This document shows, one piece after another, positions 18,401-25,526 of a stretch of DNA of 64,000 nucleotides. The notes beneath the pieces were generated by a model that was not told where the DNA came from, did no database searches, and saw only the letters and a program-made list of their open reading frames with translations. Position 1 is the first letter of the stretch; each line of letters opens with the position of its first letter. Origin of the DNA: Palsa-343 sp036269135 (GTDB lineage Bacteria > Acidobacteriota > Terriglobia > Terriglobales > Acidobacteriaceae); assembly GCA_036269135.1 (NCBI GenBank), contig DATASQ010000053.1, positions 62,001 to 126,000 of the forward strand, read 5' to 3'. The translations under genes were made by a program, and so were the position numbers.

Positions 18401-19137
18401 AAACCAAGCTGCAGAAACGGCTGACCCGGAACTTCACCCTCCTGAGCAGCTTTACCTGGGCGAAGCTCATTACCGACGACAGCCTGCCTCCGCTGAGCTT
18501 TGTCGGCAATCACCTGGGATCGCCCCAGGATACGAAGAACATGCAGTACGAGCACTCGGTGAGCCCCCAGGACGTGAAGTATCAGTTCACCGGCGAGGTT
18601 TCCTACGACCTGCCCGTCGGCAAAGATCAGGCGGTCAATCTGGGCGCCCTGGGCAATGGGATTCTGGGCGGCTGGACGGCCAATGGCATCGTCTACCTGA
18701 GCGACGGCAACCCCATCGCCTCGCCGGTGGTCGGCGCGCCGATCTCGTATTTCAATCAGCGGCCTAACGAGACCTGCGATCCCAGCAAGAATGCCCCGCA
18801 CTCGGTGGCGACGTGGTTCAATCCGAACTGCTTTGCCATTCCATCCAGCCCCTTCGTCGCCGGCAACGCGCCGGCTTATCTGGACCACGTTCGCTCGATG
18901 GGAGCGCGGGAGCTGGATCTCTCGCTCTACAAAGCGTTCTCCCTGGGAGAACAGCGAAAGCTGCGCTTCGAGGTATCCTCCTACAACGTGACCAACACCC
19001 CGCAGTTTGCCCAGCCTGGTGTGCCGTCGATTTATAATGTGCAGACCCAGCCCACCATCGCGTCAACCTTCGGGGAGATCTACAGCACCGTCAATACACC
19101 GCGGCAGTTCCAGTTCGGGGCGCGCTTCGCGTTCTGA
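15475..19137 (+). CDS. Oar-like TonB-dependent receptor with carboxypeptidase-regulatory-like domain
   Basis: This 1220-residue outer-membrane receptor has a signal peptide (LRIVGSLAFLAIVLLLVPGIPSAFGQ), then a CarboxypepD_reg-like domain (GSISGTITDPSGAIVPGASVTLLN, about residues 37-120). A plug domain follows (VGQLISAATIDRVPLLNRDVYDL), then the long barrel ending in FQFGARFAF. This architecture is the typical large acidobacterial receptor family. With TonB-ExbBD it should import oligosaccharides, here probably the substrate or product of the neighbouring GH2. AAGGGG precedes the ATG. Expression is probably controlled by the adjacent LacI protein through the palindrome at 15436. Confidence 0.93.
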   Translation: MKLKNLRIVGSLAFLAIVLLLVPGIPSAFGQAGRGSISGTITDPSGAIVPGASVTLLNSSTGVAQHAMTTSAGLYTFISLNPGTYQVTASQSGFTTAQRENVTVSVDQTTIVNIVLKVGSVSTVVKVNEETNLVEPSNSTVGQLISAATIDRVPLLNRDVYDLTQLSPGVTPSNGTPNSSNSAATVNIADGRPGIDVSSYTFNGAVVGSVYFMVDGSPVGIPENNSASIMPAMMIPEDDVDEMRMETQNTPASYQSGGAGVISLVTKSGGDHFHGDIFGVFRPDVLASNEYFNKQSQISSGTANTPPSFHRYQEGGAIGGPIVHKKLFFFADYEDTQQQLFDGSNIFTVPTSAERTGNFSADNYKIYNPMVPDNPDGTRQAFTNNVIPNPNPIALKFLSEMPKCNVPNPSTCDSNTTGALNNLYVPGTDPTEWRKFDVRLDWDKSEKQHIFGRFSFDRLYNSLVNAFNNAWDPFYAQNITNGRNILLADDYTFNSRTVLQLRYSFTRHYENQSGDPAQSAQDNLASLGFVTPTAADENYKTLPWVLFDDVGGGVGGTTYSDTFNFASENSDASATLTKVMGKHELSTGFEYMERFLNAGQPPEPSGGYYFDESATDQSVNNGGGGSDFASLLIGMGQTPGSETENFSKDLFAAEASPYYATFIQDTWHASNSLTLTAGLRWDIFGGRTDRHNRLEYFDPAVTNTVNGVSYTGAEAYVNSSNRSPFATNWGDFGPRLGFAWQAVRSLVFRGGAGFYYGPSPEMVANAFQDSDGYEAYTNWNATCYNADGNTVFNGTSGCAGATPGSPAPSATGVYSLTNPFPNGVVPQLQSPSGYGNNLGEPLNTVLHSQHTPTTYDFNFGYEWEMPHQIVLSMAYVGSRGLFVPYGQIDLNTLSLQTIQKYGASLCVDPANPACQMAPNSWAPIQPATNSNYGASAVPLWVALQEYPQFGDGNYGSGNGVLLNGYPGGDSEYSSLQTKLQKRLTRNFTLLSSFTWAKLITDDSLPPLSFVGNHLGSPQDTKNMQYEHSVSPQDVKYQFTGEVSYDLPVGKDQAVNLGALGNGILGGWTANGIVYLSDGNPIASPVVGAPISYFNQRPNETCDPSKNAPHSVATWFNPNCFAIPSSPFVAGNAPAYLDHVRSMGARELDLSLYKAFSLGEQRKLRFEVSSYNVTNTPQFAQPGVPSIYNVQTQPTIASTFGEIYSTVNTPRQFQFGARFAF

Positions 19138-19153
19138 TCTGTCTTTCGCGATT

Positions 19154-19185
19154 CGGCGTGCCGCCGGGAGTCTCGGGGCACGCCG
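19154..19185 (+). terminator. Hairpin after the receptor gene
   Basis: CGGCGTGCC and GGCACGCCG form a 9-bp stem followed by ATGTTTTCG; this is the first of two tandem hairpins after the receptor. Confidence 0.6.
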
Positions 19186-19216
19186 ATGTTTTCGTGAGCT
19201 AAATGAGAATCGAATG

Positions 19217-19253
19217 CGCCCCGGCGTGGACCTTCGCGCCGGGGCGTTTCTTT
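19217..19253 (+). terminator. Rho-independent terminator after the receptor gene
   Basis: CGCCCCGGCG and CGCCGGGGCG form a perfect 10-bp stem with a 9-nt loop, followed by TTTCTTT, the second hairpin in tandem. It also faces the end of the convergent CcdC-like gene. Confidence 0.8.
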
Positions 19254-19737
19254 ATATCTCGGCGGGCGCCGGAGTGACGGTGGTCAGACTTCGATATTCG
19301 AAGAACATCGCCGCCCGCCAGCGCAGGATCATGCCGAAAGCCAGGATAAAGAACAAGCCGCCTGTCTGCTCAATGGTCATAATCGTGTCGAAGTAGCCGC
19401 GGGCAAAGAACCGGACCGCCGCCAGAACGATGATGACGAGCAGGAAGGCACTGGAGCGCTTCATCATGATGGCGTCGCCGTCGCGCTGCAGGCGGGTGGT
19501 GGCCAGCAGCGGCCACGCCAGCAGCACCGCTCCGATGAGGAAGGCGACCAGCGCCCACAGCCACGGTACCCGGAAGGCGGGCACGATAAACATGGAGAAT
19601 CCCGTGGCCATGCCCAGAGGCGGAAAGATGATCTTTTTGATGGTGATGGCGCGGCGGCCTTCCTGGACGCGCCAGACAATGACGGCCATGGCGCCGAAGG
19701 CGGAAGCAACGGCCGAAGTTGTCGCGGTAATGTGCAT
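19252..19737 (-). CDS. CcdC-like membrane protein (DUF1453)
   Basis: A 161-residue protein with about four membrane segments. The stretch AITIKKIIFPPLGMATGFSMF matches the hallmark of the CcdC/DUF1453 family (named from a Bacillus cytochrome c maturation locus; its exact function is uncertain). Further membrane helices are LWALVAFLIGAVLLAWPLL and SSAFLLVIIVLAAVRFF. ATG 19737 has AGAGGG upstream, rejecting the longer frame to 19905. No other cytochrome c genes are nearby. Confidence 0.75.
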   Translation of the reverse strand: MHITATTSAVASAFGAMAVIVWRVQEGRRAITIKKIIFPPLGMATGFSMFIVPAFRVPWLWALVAFLIGAVLLAWPLLATTRLQRDGDAIMMKRSSAFLLVIIVLAAVRFFARGYFDTIMTIEQTGGLFFILAFGMILRWRAAMFFEYRSLTTVTPAPAEI

Positions 19738-19942
19738 GAAACCCTCTGCCGCAGCGTGCCCCGGCGGCTGAATCCTGCTGAATCCTGATGGTCGGAACGG
19801 GGATCTGCGGCGCAGACCCACTCCGCAGACCCACTCCAAGAATATCGCGTTTGCCATGGCGAACTGGGCCAGCGGTGTGCGATTCGTCACGGAGCGAACG
19901 GCCATCCGGCGGGCAAACTGACGGCAGAGGCTGGGTGTCGCT

Positions 19943-20191
19943 GTGTTTCGGCTCGATTACTTGTCGTGTTGTCTGACGGTGCTGTCAACCGTTCTGGTGG
20001 GACGTAAATTATGGAGCGGCCTGGTGGTCGCCGGAATCAACAGCGCGATTCTGTGCGTGATCGGGCTGCGAACGGCGCAGTTTGGATTCGTCCCCGCCAA
20101 CCTGTTCTGCATCGCGGTGTATCTGGTGAGTCTGCGGTCGTGGATGCGGGAGGGCCGAAAGAAGTCCGCGGCCCCCCTCAGCGAGTCATGA
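19943..20191 (+). CDS. Small membrane protein
   Basis: An 82-residue protein with two or three hydrophobic segments (YLSCCLTVLSTVLVG, LVVAGINSAILCVIGLR, FVPANLFCIAVYLVSL) and a basic C-terminus. The pattern slightly recalls a PnuC half-module, but it is far too short for a complete transporter. It starts at GTG. It is divergent from the CcdC-like gene with a 205-bp gap. No function can be assigned. Confidence 0.55.
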   Translation: MFRLDYLSCCLTVLSTVLVGRKLWSGLVVAGINSAILCVIGLRTAQFGFVPANLFCIAVYLVSLRSWMREGRKKSAAPLSES

Positions 20192-20343
20192 AGAGACACA
20201 GGCCCTCGACCGCGGAATCCGCGGCTGAACAGCCAACTCCCGGCAGACGGCAAAACATCCTATTCTGATCGCCGCATGATCTCTTTGCAATAGAGACAGA
20301 TGGGTCCCTTCAGCGGTGACTTTCCCGGCGTCTAACTCTTCGT

Positions 20344-21468
20344 ATGAATTCTTCCTTTCCCCCGGAGGACATCCGGAAATCCCGCTGCCCTTCAGGGCGG
20401 TCCCTCCTGTTTCTCAGCCTGACCCTGGCCTTTCTCGGAGCGGCCTGCTCCCCGTCCTCAATCCGGGCCCAGACCCTGAACCCGGCGCCGGAAGCGTCGC
20501 CCACGCTCGATGCCGGATTGCCCAGCGCCCCCGACCCGCAGGGGACAACTTCCCTCTCCGGCACCGTGGCCGATCAGACCGGCGCGGCTGTGCGCGGCGC
20601 CGTGGTGACCGTGACGGGCGACAACGGAGCGATCCGCTTCAGCGCGAGGACGAACCGGCGCGGCGACTTCTATATTGGGGCGCTCCCTCCCGGGACCTAT
20701 CAGGTGTCCGTCTCGGGCTCGACCCTCAAGCCCATGGCGCCGCAGCCCCTGGTGCTGGGGGCGCGGGCGCGGAACTTCCCAATTGTGGTCACCCGCATCC
20801 CCCGCTTCACCTCGACGGTGCGCGTCACTGCGTCCCCCATCCAGATTGCCACCGCTCAGGTCCATGTGGAGGAGAAGCAAAGAATGCTGGGCGGCGTGGT
20901 GCCGAATTTCTATACAGCCTTTGAATGGAATGCCGCGCCGATGACGCCGAAGCTGAAGTACGGCATGGCCTTGCGGGCGACCTTCGATCCTTTCTCTTTT
21001 CTCACGGACGCGGCCATTGCAGGATCGGAGCAGTACCACGACACCTATCCCGGGTACGGAGCGGGATGGGAAGGGTACGGGAAACGCTTTGGGGCGACGC
21101 TGGCCGACAGCTTTGACAGCCGCATGATCGGGGAGGCTCTGCTGCCCTCGCTGTTGCATCAGGACCCGCGGTATTTCTATCGCGGGAAGGGGAGTTTTGG
21201 GAGGCGGCTGATGTATGCCGTGGGACAAACCATCATGACGCGCAGCGATCGCGGCGGCGAGGAAGTGAACTACTCGCGGATTGGCGGGGCGTTTATGGCG
21301 GCGGGGCTTTCGAATGTGTACCACTCGCCCGAGGATCGCTCCGCGGGGATCACGGTTCGGGACGCCCTGGTGATCCTGGGCGGGGATGCCGGGGAGAACG
21401 TGCTGCGGGAGTTTCTGTCGCGGATGCTGACCTCGCATGTGCCGCCCACGGCGAAGGGCAAGCCGTAG
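20344..21468 (+). CDS. Outer-membrane-associated protein with carboxypeptidase-regulatory-like domain
   Basis: A 374-residue exported protein: hydrophobic leader SLLFLSLTLAFLGAACS (a possible lipobox LGAAC, or signal peptidase I cleavage after IRAQ), then a beta-sandwich domain of the CarboxypepD_reg type (TTSLSGTVADQTGAAVRGAVVTV, about residues 67-150). A C-terminal region rich in Tyr/Phe/Gly follows (RATFDPFSFLTDAAIAGSEQYHDTYPGYG), with DPRYFYRGKGSFGRRLMYA. This combination is common in Acidobacteriota and usually annotated only as carboxypeptidase regulatory-like. No catalytic residues are visible; a surface or barrel-associated role is likely. Confidence 0.7.
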   Translation: MNSSFPPEDIRKSRCPSGRSLLFLSLTLAFLGAACSPSSIRAQTLNPAPEASPTLDAGLPSAPDPQGTTSLSGTVADQTGAAVRGAVVTVTGDNGAIRFSARTNRRGDFYIGALPPGTYQVSVSGSTLKPMAPQPLVLGARARNFPIVVTRIPRFTSTVRVTASPIQIATAQVHVEEKQRMLGGVVPNFYTAFEWNAAPMTPKLKYGMALRATFDPFSFLTDAAIAGSEQYHDTYPGYGAGWEGYGKRFGATLADSFDSRMIGEALLPSLLHQDPRYFYRGKGSFGRRLMYAVGQTIMTRSDRGGEEVNYSRIGGAFMAAGLSNVYHSPEDRSAGITVRDALVILGGDAGENVLREFLSRMLTSHVPPTAKGKP

Positions 21469-21524
21469 AGTCGTCCGGACCACGGGGCTGTCCCAGATTT
21501 TTCTCTCGCAACAACGCTCACCCT

Positions 21525-21580
21525 GAAGGCTGTCATCCTGACGACTCGCGAAGCGATGCGGAAGGATCCGCGGTTGTCTT
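21525..21580. repeat. Possible acidobacterial intergenic repeat
   Basis: The sequence around GTCATCCTGACGACTCGCGA and GCGGAAGGATCCGCGG has the form 'gtcatcctga...cgaagcg...aaggatc', an intergenic phrase I recognise as recurrent in this phylum. A distant relative may lie at 41978-42030. This is recognition only; no copy count was made. Confidence 0.35.
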
Positions 21581-21815
21581 AGGAGTTCATGCGGTCCAGG
21601 GCCCTTCGATAGTCGGCAGGCTCAAGATCGTACCAGTAGCGGCTGAGATCCTGCCAAACCGGATTGGCCGCCTCGATCAGCGCGACTTTCTTCTCGCGTC
21701 GCCGGCCTTTGAGTTCCTTTTCCCGCGCGATGGCCCTGCGTACGTCGCCGTGCCGCTCGAACCAGACGCGGCGGTCGCAGTTGTAGCGCTGCGTGAATAA
21801 GGGAAATTCGCCACC
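21579..21815 (-). pseudogene. GIY-YIG nuclease remnant, N-terminus missing
   Basis: The C-terminal ~72 codons read FTQRYNCDRRVWFERHGD, AIAREKELKGRRREKKVAL and IEAANPVWQDLSRYW, which is the second half of the small GIY-YIG endonuclease family (UPF0213-like). The catalytic N-terminal half (the GIY and YIG motifs and the conserved Arg) is absent. Upstream the frame continues with non-homologous sequence that is antisense to the adjacent antitoxin gene. The breakpoint is near 21800-21815. It is therefore non-functional as a nuclease. Confidence 0.7.
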
Positions 21816-21853
21816 CGGCTGCCAGGTGCGGCACATGCAATTATGCTGTCCAC

Positions 21854-22084
21854 ATGGCAAAGATGATCCAGGTGCGGAATGTTCCGGATGCTCTTCATCG
21901 CACTCTGAAAGCCCGGGCCGCGACCGCGCGGATGTCTCTGTCCGACTATCTGCTTGGCGAACTCCGGGAAATTGCTGAGCGTCCTGCGCTGGCCGAGTTC
22001 CGCAAACGGCTGCACACGCGCAAGCCCGTCGCGGTTGTGCTGAAAACCGCCGATCGGCTGCGCGAGGAACGCGCGGCGCGATGA
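21854..22084 (+). CDS. FitA/VapB-like ribbon-helix-helix antitoxin, orphan
   Basis: A 76-residue protein: MAKMIQVRNVPDALHRTLKARA and ATARMSLSDYLLGELREIAE form a ribbon-helix-helix DNA-binding domain of the FitA type. The tail LKTADRLREERAAR is the usual toxin-neutralising peptide. The gene ends in ATGATGG, so a following frame could start by overlap as in fitAB/vapBC operons, but the 67-codon frame there lacks a PIN domain (no LDAS/LDTN start, no acidic triad). The toxin thus appears lost. It is adjacent to a decayed nuclease gene. Confidence 0.8.
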   Translation: MAKMIQVRNVPDALHRTLKARAATARMSLSDYLLGELREIAERPALAEFRKRLHTRKPVAVVLKTADRLREERAAR

Positions 22085-22312
22085 TGGTGTCCCTCTTCTC
22101 AGGTGGCTGCCCATCGTGGATGGTGGCCGGCATTTTGGAGACATCCCAGGAGTGGCTCTGTGAGCGAACGGCCTCGGCGCTGCGTCTGGTCAGTTTGCGG
22201 GCATGCCTGGGGCGCGCTGCGGCTCGCGCAGCCATGCCCCTGCCCACAGAGAACCGGCATACGGAGCCTCTGTTTTTGCGATAGCATGAAGCTCGCGGAA
22301 GATTATTCAGCC

Positions 22313-22831
22313 ATGAAAACTACCCCTGGACGGCGCCGTTCGCAGCAACGCGAAGCTGGTTTTACGCTGATGGAGCTGCTGATCGTGATTTCGATCATGC
22401 TGATCCTCATGCTGATTGCCATTCCCAACATGTTGAACCTGACAGCCACGGCAAATGAGACGTCGGCGATCCAGTCGCTGCGCACGATTCACGAGGCGGA
22501 GATCCAGTACAACACCACTTATCCGCAAAATGGCTATGCGTGCTCGCTGGCCGCCCTGGGCGGAAGTGCCAGCGCGGGAGTGCCCACCCCCCAGGCGTCG
22601 CAACTGCTGCAGCCCGATCTCGCCAGCGGCGTGAAGTCCGGGTACGTCTTCAACATCACAAACTGTACGAAGACGACGGTGAATAATCAGGACATGTACA
22701 CCAGTTGGGAGGCGACCGCGGTTCCCCAGGCGGTGGGCAAGACCGGCCATAACGGATTCTGCCTGGATATGAGCGGGGAGATTAAGAAGGATCCAGCCGG
22801 CGGAACGAATTGCACGGTGCCGCTGCGTTGA
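22313..22831 (+). CDS. Type IV pilin / pseudopilin
   Basis: A 172-residue prepilin with a basic leader (KTTPGRRRSQQREAG) cut by prepilin peptidase before FTLMELLIVISIMLILMLIAI; the Glu at +5 of the mature protein is present. The globular part has the Cys pair NGYACS and FCLDMSGEIKKDP...NCTVPLR. The family forms pili or secretion pseudopili. It is far from the assembly operon at 36.4-43.2 kb, which could process and assemble it. A start nine codons earlier (22286) is possible but less like a prepilin leader. Its stop is followed in overlap by the LolA-like gene. Confidence 0.88.
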   Translation: MKTTPGRRRSQQREAGFTLMELLIVISIMLILMLIAIPNMLNLTATANETSAIQSLRTIHEAEIQYNTTYPQNGYACSLAALGGSASAGVPTPQASQLLQPDLASGVKSGYVFNITNCTKTTVNNQDMYTSWEATAVPQAVGKTGHNGFCLDMSGEIKKDPAGGTNCTVPLR

Positions 22832-23532
22832 AACCTGAAGTTCAGTCGAACAGCCGCCGGAGTGTTCTGCCCCTCCGGCGGTTTCTCTTTGGCGCGGCTC
22901 TGGTCCTGCCGGCTTTGGGGATTGCGGCGCTTGCCGATGCGCAAACTGCCGTAAACCCGTTGGCGATTGCCCAGCGCGTCGACCACCATTACAACAACCT
23001 GCACTCGCTCGAGGTCCACTTCGTCCAGAATTACGAGGGGATGGGGATGCACCGGCACGAGGCCGGCGTCCTGCTGCTGAAGAAGCCGGGGAAAATGCGG
23101 TGGACGTATACCCAGCCCGACGGCAAGCTGTTCATCCTGGACGGGCACGATGGGTACTTCTACTCTCCGGGCGAGAGCGAGGCGCAAAAGGTTCCGGAGA
23201 AGCAGCTGGACGACCTGCGCTCCCCCCTGCAGTTCCTTCTCGGACATACGGAGCTGGAGAAGGAGCTGAAGAACCTCACAGTCACGCCGGCCGGCAATGG
23301 CTTGTACACCCTGGCGGGCGTGCCGAAGGGGCTGGAGCAGCGGGTGGCTTCGCTGAAAGTCACGGTCACGGCCGATGGGACGATCCGGGCGATGACCATC
23401 GAGGAAACGGACGGGGTGACCAACACGTTCGACTTCAGCGGCGAAGCGGACAACGTGCCCGCGCCGAACTCGGCCTTTGTGTTTGCGCCGCCGCCCGGCG
23501 TCCACGTGGTGACGGGCATGCCCCCGGTGTAG
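22810..23532 (+). CDS. lolA: LolA-like outer-membrane lipoprotein carrier
   Basis: A 240-residue periplasmic protein with a signal peptide (RFLFGAALVLPALGIAALADAQ). The LolA fold signatures are AQRVDHHYNNLHSLEVHFVQNYEG, LLLKKPGKMRWTYTQPDGKLFI-type strands, the DGYFYSPGE turn and PLQFLLG. LolA ferries lipoproteins from LolCDE to the outer membrane. The N-terminus is uncertain: only TTG starts are available, at 22810 (inside the pilin gene) or 22828 (overlapping the pilin stop). It is probably translationally coupled to the pilin gene. Divergence is enough that a LolA-like outer-membrane sorting relative is possible. Confidence 0.8.
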   Translation: MHGAAALKPEVQSNSRRSVLPLRRFLFGAALVLPALGIAALADAQTAVNPLAIAQRVDHHYNNLHSLEVHFVQNYEGMGMHRHEAGVLLLKKPGKMRWTYTQPDGKLFILDGHDGYFYSPGESEAQKVPEKQLDDLRSPLQFLLGHTELEKELKNLTVTPAGNGLYTLAGVPKGLEQRVASLKVTVTADGTIRAMTIEETDGVTNTFDFSGEADNVPAPNSAFVFAPPPGVHVVTGMPPV

Positions 23533-23571
23533 GTGAGCCAAAGTGGCTGCCTCACAAATGGTGCATCGAAA

Positions 23572-23600
23572 GAGGGTAATACCCAAAAGGTATTACCCTC
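23572..23600. repeat. Perfect 12-bp inverted repeat
   Basis: GAGGGTAATACC and GGTATTACCCTC flank the loop CAAAA in the gap after the LolA-like gene. It may act as a terminator (TTATTTTT follows 9 nt later) or be part of a mobile palindromic element. Confidence 0.7.
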
Positions 23601-23628
23601 CATGTGCTTATTTTTCAATCAGATGATA

Positions 23629-23656
23629 CCCACCCCCCATGGGGGGGGTGGGTCGG
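23629..23656. repeat. G/C-tract palindrome
   Basis: ACCCACCCCCC and its complement GGGGGGTGGGT meet at a central ATG, giving a long C-tract/G-tract hairpin upstream of the Ycf48-like gene. It is adjacent to the 12-bp inverted repeat and could fold as a cruciform or G-quadruplex. Confidence 0.6.
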
Positions 23657-23709
23657 TAGGGGCCAGGCAGCCCTCGGCGCCGCTGGCCTTCGGTTATGCT
23701 GCTGACGTG

Positions 23710-24816
23710 ATGCGCCCGCTCTGCTGGCTGACTTCCCTCCTCGTTCTCATGCCGATTCCCATGCTGGGGCAGAGCCTCCACGAAAACTCCGGCCCATGGG
23801 TGATGGAGCGAAGCGGAACCCCCGCGGGCCTGCGCGGGATTCACGCTGTCGGCGGCGGCGTGGCGTGGGCGAGCGGGACGAATGGCACGGTTCTGCGGAC
23901 GGAGGACGGCGGTTACGAGTGGCAGAGCTGCGCCATGCCTCCCGGAGCGGAGAAGCTGGATTTTCGCGGGATCTGGGCCTGGGACGACAACACCGCCATC
24001 GTGATGTCGAGCGGCCCAGGAGATGCCTCGCGGCTGTACAAGACGACAGATGGCTGCTCGCACTGGGAGCTGGTGTTTACGAATCCCGATAAGGATGGGT
24101 TTTGGGATGCGCTGGTGTTCCGGTCGCGCCAGCGTGGGTATCTTCTGGGCGATCCGGTCGGGGGGCGATTTGCGTTTTTTACAACCGCAAATGGAGGAGA
24201 GACATGGTCTCGGTCTGCGGCCATGGGGCTGCGGGCGAAGCCCGATGCCTCAGGAGCCTTCGCGGCGAGTAACTCTTCCCTGCTTGGCTCTGGCCGCGAG
24301 CCGGTTGGGTTCGGTACCGGAGGAGCCTGGTATTATTGGCAGGCTTTCAGCGGCGCGATTGCTCCTCCGATGAAGCCGGGGATGCCGATCAAAATGACGG
24401 AGCAGTGGAACCGCGCCCCTGTGCCTCTGGCAAAGGACGGCGACGCAGCGGGAATCTTTTCTCTCGGCTGGCATGACGGAGAAGTCGTTGGCCACGGGTT
24501 CAGGTTGGTTGCCGTGGGCGGCGACTATTCGAAGCCGAATGACTCAGCCGGAACCGCTGCCTGGTCCGACGACGGCGGGAAGACGTGGACGGCAGCCGCG
24601 AAGCCCCCGCATGGCTACCGCTCGGCCGTGACGTGGGATGCGACGTCCAAAGCCTGGATTGCGGCGGGTACGAACGGGTCGGACATCAGCTATGACGATG
24701 GAAAGACGTGGGTTGCTCTCGACAACGCCAACTGGAACGCGCTGAGTCTCCCATGGGTGGTGGGGCCGGACGGGCGGATCGCGAAGCTGGATGCGGGAAA
24801 ACTGAAAGGGCAATAG
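23710..24816 (+). CDS. Ycf48-like secreted beta-propeller
   Basis: This 368-residue protein has a signal peptide (RPLCWLTSLLVLMPIPMLGQ) and repeated BNR/Asp-box-like blades such as VLRTEDGGYEWQS, LYKTTDGCSHWELV, FFTTANGGETWSRS and AWSDDGGKTWTAA. This is the Ycf48/photosystem-stability-like or oxidoreductase-like propeller group, widespread outside phototrophs. It should be periplasmic or surface exposed. The ATG at 23710 starts the signal peptide; the open frame further upstream runs through two palindromes and is not coding. Confidence 0.8.
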   Translation: MRPLCWLTSLLVLMPIPMLGQSLHENSGPWVMERSGTPAGLRGIHAVGGGVAWASGTNGTVLRTEDGGYEWQSCAMPPGAEKLDFRGIWAWDDNTAIVMSSGPGDASRLYKTTDGCSHWELVFTNPDKDGFWDALVFRSRQRGYLLGDPVGGRFAFFTTANGGETWSRSAAMGLRAKPDASGAFAASNSSLLGSGREPVGFGTGGAWYYWQAFSGAIAPPMKPGMPIKMTEQWNRAPVPLAKDGDAAGIFSLGWHDGEVVGHGFRLVAVGGDYSKPNDSAGTAAWSDDGGKTWTAAAKPPHGYRSAVTWDATSKAWIAAGTNGSDISYDDGKTWVALDNANWNALSLPWVVGPDGRIAKLDAGKLKGQ

Positions 24817-24846
24817 GAACCCCGTCCCACATCTGCCAAAACCGGG

Positions 24847-25026
24847 CCGATTGGCATTCTCCGGTTTGTTGAAGAATGCGGCCAACCCCGGCACGAAGTG
24901 CCCGATCGCAAAGCCGATCGCCATCGCCAGAAAAATCCAGAGCGTAAGAAAACGGTCGAGGAACGACAGCTGCTTGCGCGGCATCGGTGAGCACACCCGG
25001 CCTTGCGTGCAGGGAATGCTGGACAT
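24847..25026 (-). pseudogene. Arsenite efflux transporter ACR3, truncated
   Basis: The sequence begins MSSIPCTQGRV, then QLSFLDRFLTLWIFLAMAIG and HFVPGLAAFFNK, which is the N-terminus and first membrane helix of ACR3 arsenite/H+ antiporters. It starts 3 bp after arsR with GAGGT upstream, the normal arsR-acr3 arrangement. Similarity stops after about 58 codons; a full protein needs about 350-400 residues and ten helices. The frame then runs antisense into the Ycf48-like gene. Efflux function must be lost here. Confidence 0.8.
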
Positions 25027-25029
25027 GAT

Positions 25030-25449
25030 TTACCTCGATGCAAGAGGGGCAGAAGGCGGAATTGGGAGGGGCTGCGGCGCACCCAGCAGGCCTGAGAATT
25101 TCTCGGGAGCACAACAGGCCCTGCTGAGCTTGGTCCGGTCGATCTGCATGGTCTTTTCTTCTCTCAGCCACTGCAGGGTCTGGCGAAGCAGATGAGCCGC
25201 ACCCTCATTCGGTGGCATGGCGATACGGTAATGCATCCACTTGCCCTCACGCCTCGCGGTTACAACCCCGGCATTTCGCAGGTAGGCGAGATGCCTTGAG
25301 ATTTTGGGCTGGGGCTGATTCAGAATTTCCACGAAGTAGCAGACACAGATCTCCTGGTCTCCCATCAGGTTCAACAGTCTCAGCCGCGTGTTGTCTCCCA
25401 GAGCCTGGAAGAATCGCTCGAAGTTGAAGTCTTTTGCCCGTGCTGACAT
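25030..25449 (-). CDS. arsR: ArsR-family arsenic-responsive repressor
   Basis: A 139-residue winged-helix regulator: FQALGDNTRLRLLNLMG, then the metal-binding motif EICVCYFVEIL (C35 and C37 of a CxC pair) and recognition helix QPKISRHLAYLRNAGVV. As(III) binding at this Cys pair releases the operator. A further C-terminal CCAPEKF may add thiolate ligands. It is divergent from arsM and followed by the truncated ACR3. The predicted -10 lies so close to the ATG that the transcript may be leaderless. Confidence 0.93.
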   Translation of the reverse strand: MSARAKDFNFERFFQALGDNTRLRLLNLMGDQEICVCYFVEILNQPQPKISRHLAYLRNAGVVTARREGKWMHYRIAMPPNEGAAHLLRQTLQWLREEKTMQIDRTKLSRACCAPEKFSGLLGAPQPLPIPPSAPLASR

Positions 25450-25457
25450 AAAAAATG

Positions 25458-25463
25458 ATTATA
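25458..25463 (-). promoter_or_regulatory. Predicted -10 of arsR
   Basis: TATAAT on the minus strand ends 9 nt before the arsR ATG; no Shine-Dalgarno fits between. Its -35 (about 25480-25485, TGGACG) is weak. Confidence 0.55.
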
Positions 25464-25479
25464 TCCGTATTGACGGATA
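25462..25479. promoter_or_regulatory. Predicted ArsR operator
   Basis: TATCCGT and ACGGATA form a perfect 7-bp inverted repeat around ATTG. It overlaps the arsM -35 and the arsR -10, so one bound dimer could block both promoters. Confidence 0.75.
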
Positions 25480-25498
25480 CGTCCAGCGAGGATATAGT
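25470..25498 (+). promoter_or_regulatory. Predicted arsM promoter
   Basis: TTGACG (25470-25475), 17 bp, TATAGT (25493-25498). An AGGAGG ribosome binding site precedes the arsM ATG at 25527. Confidence 0.75.
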
Positions 25499-25526
25499 CG
25501 CCTATACGAATATATAGGAGGCTCAC

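Noticed and set aside
22081..22284. PIN-type toxin partner of the antitoxin
   Set aside because: Starts in the right overlap but lacks the N-terminal LD motif, acidic residues and length of a PIN domain.
23533..23709. Upstream extension of the Ycf48-like protein
   Set aside because: The stretch contains two palindromes and precedes a proper signal peptide starting at 23710.
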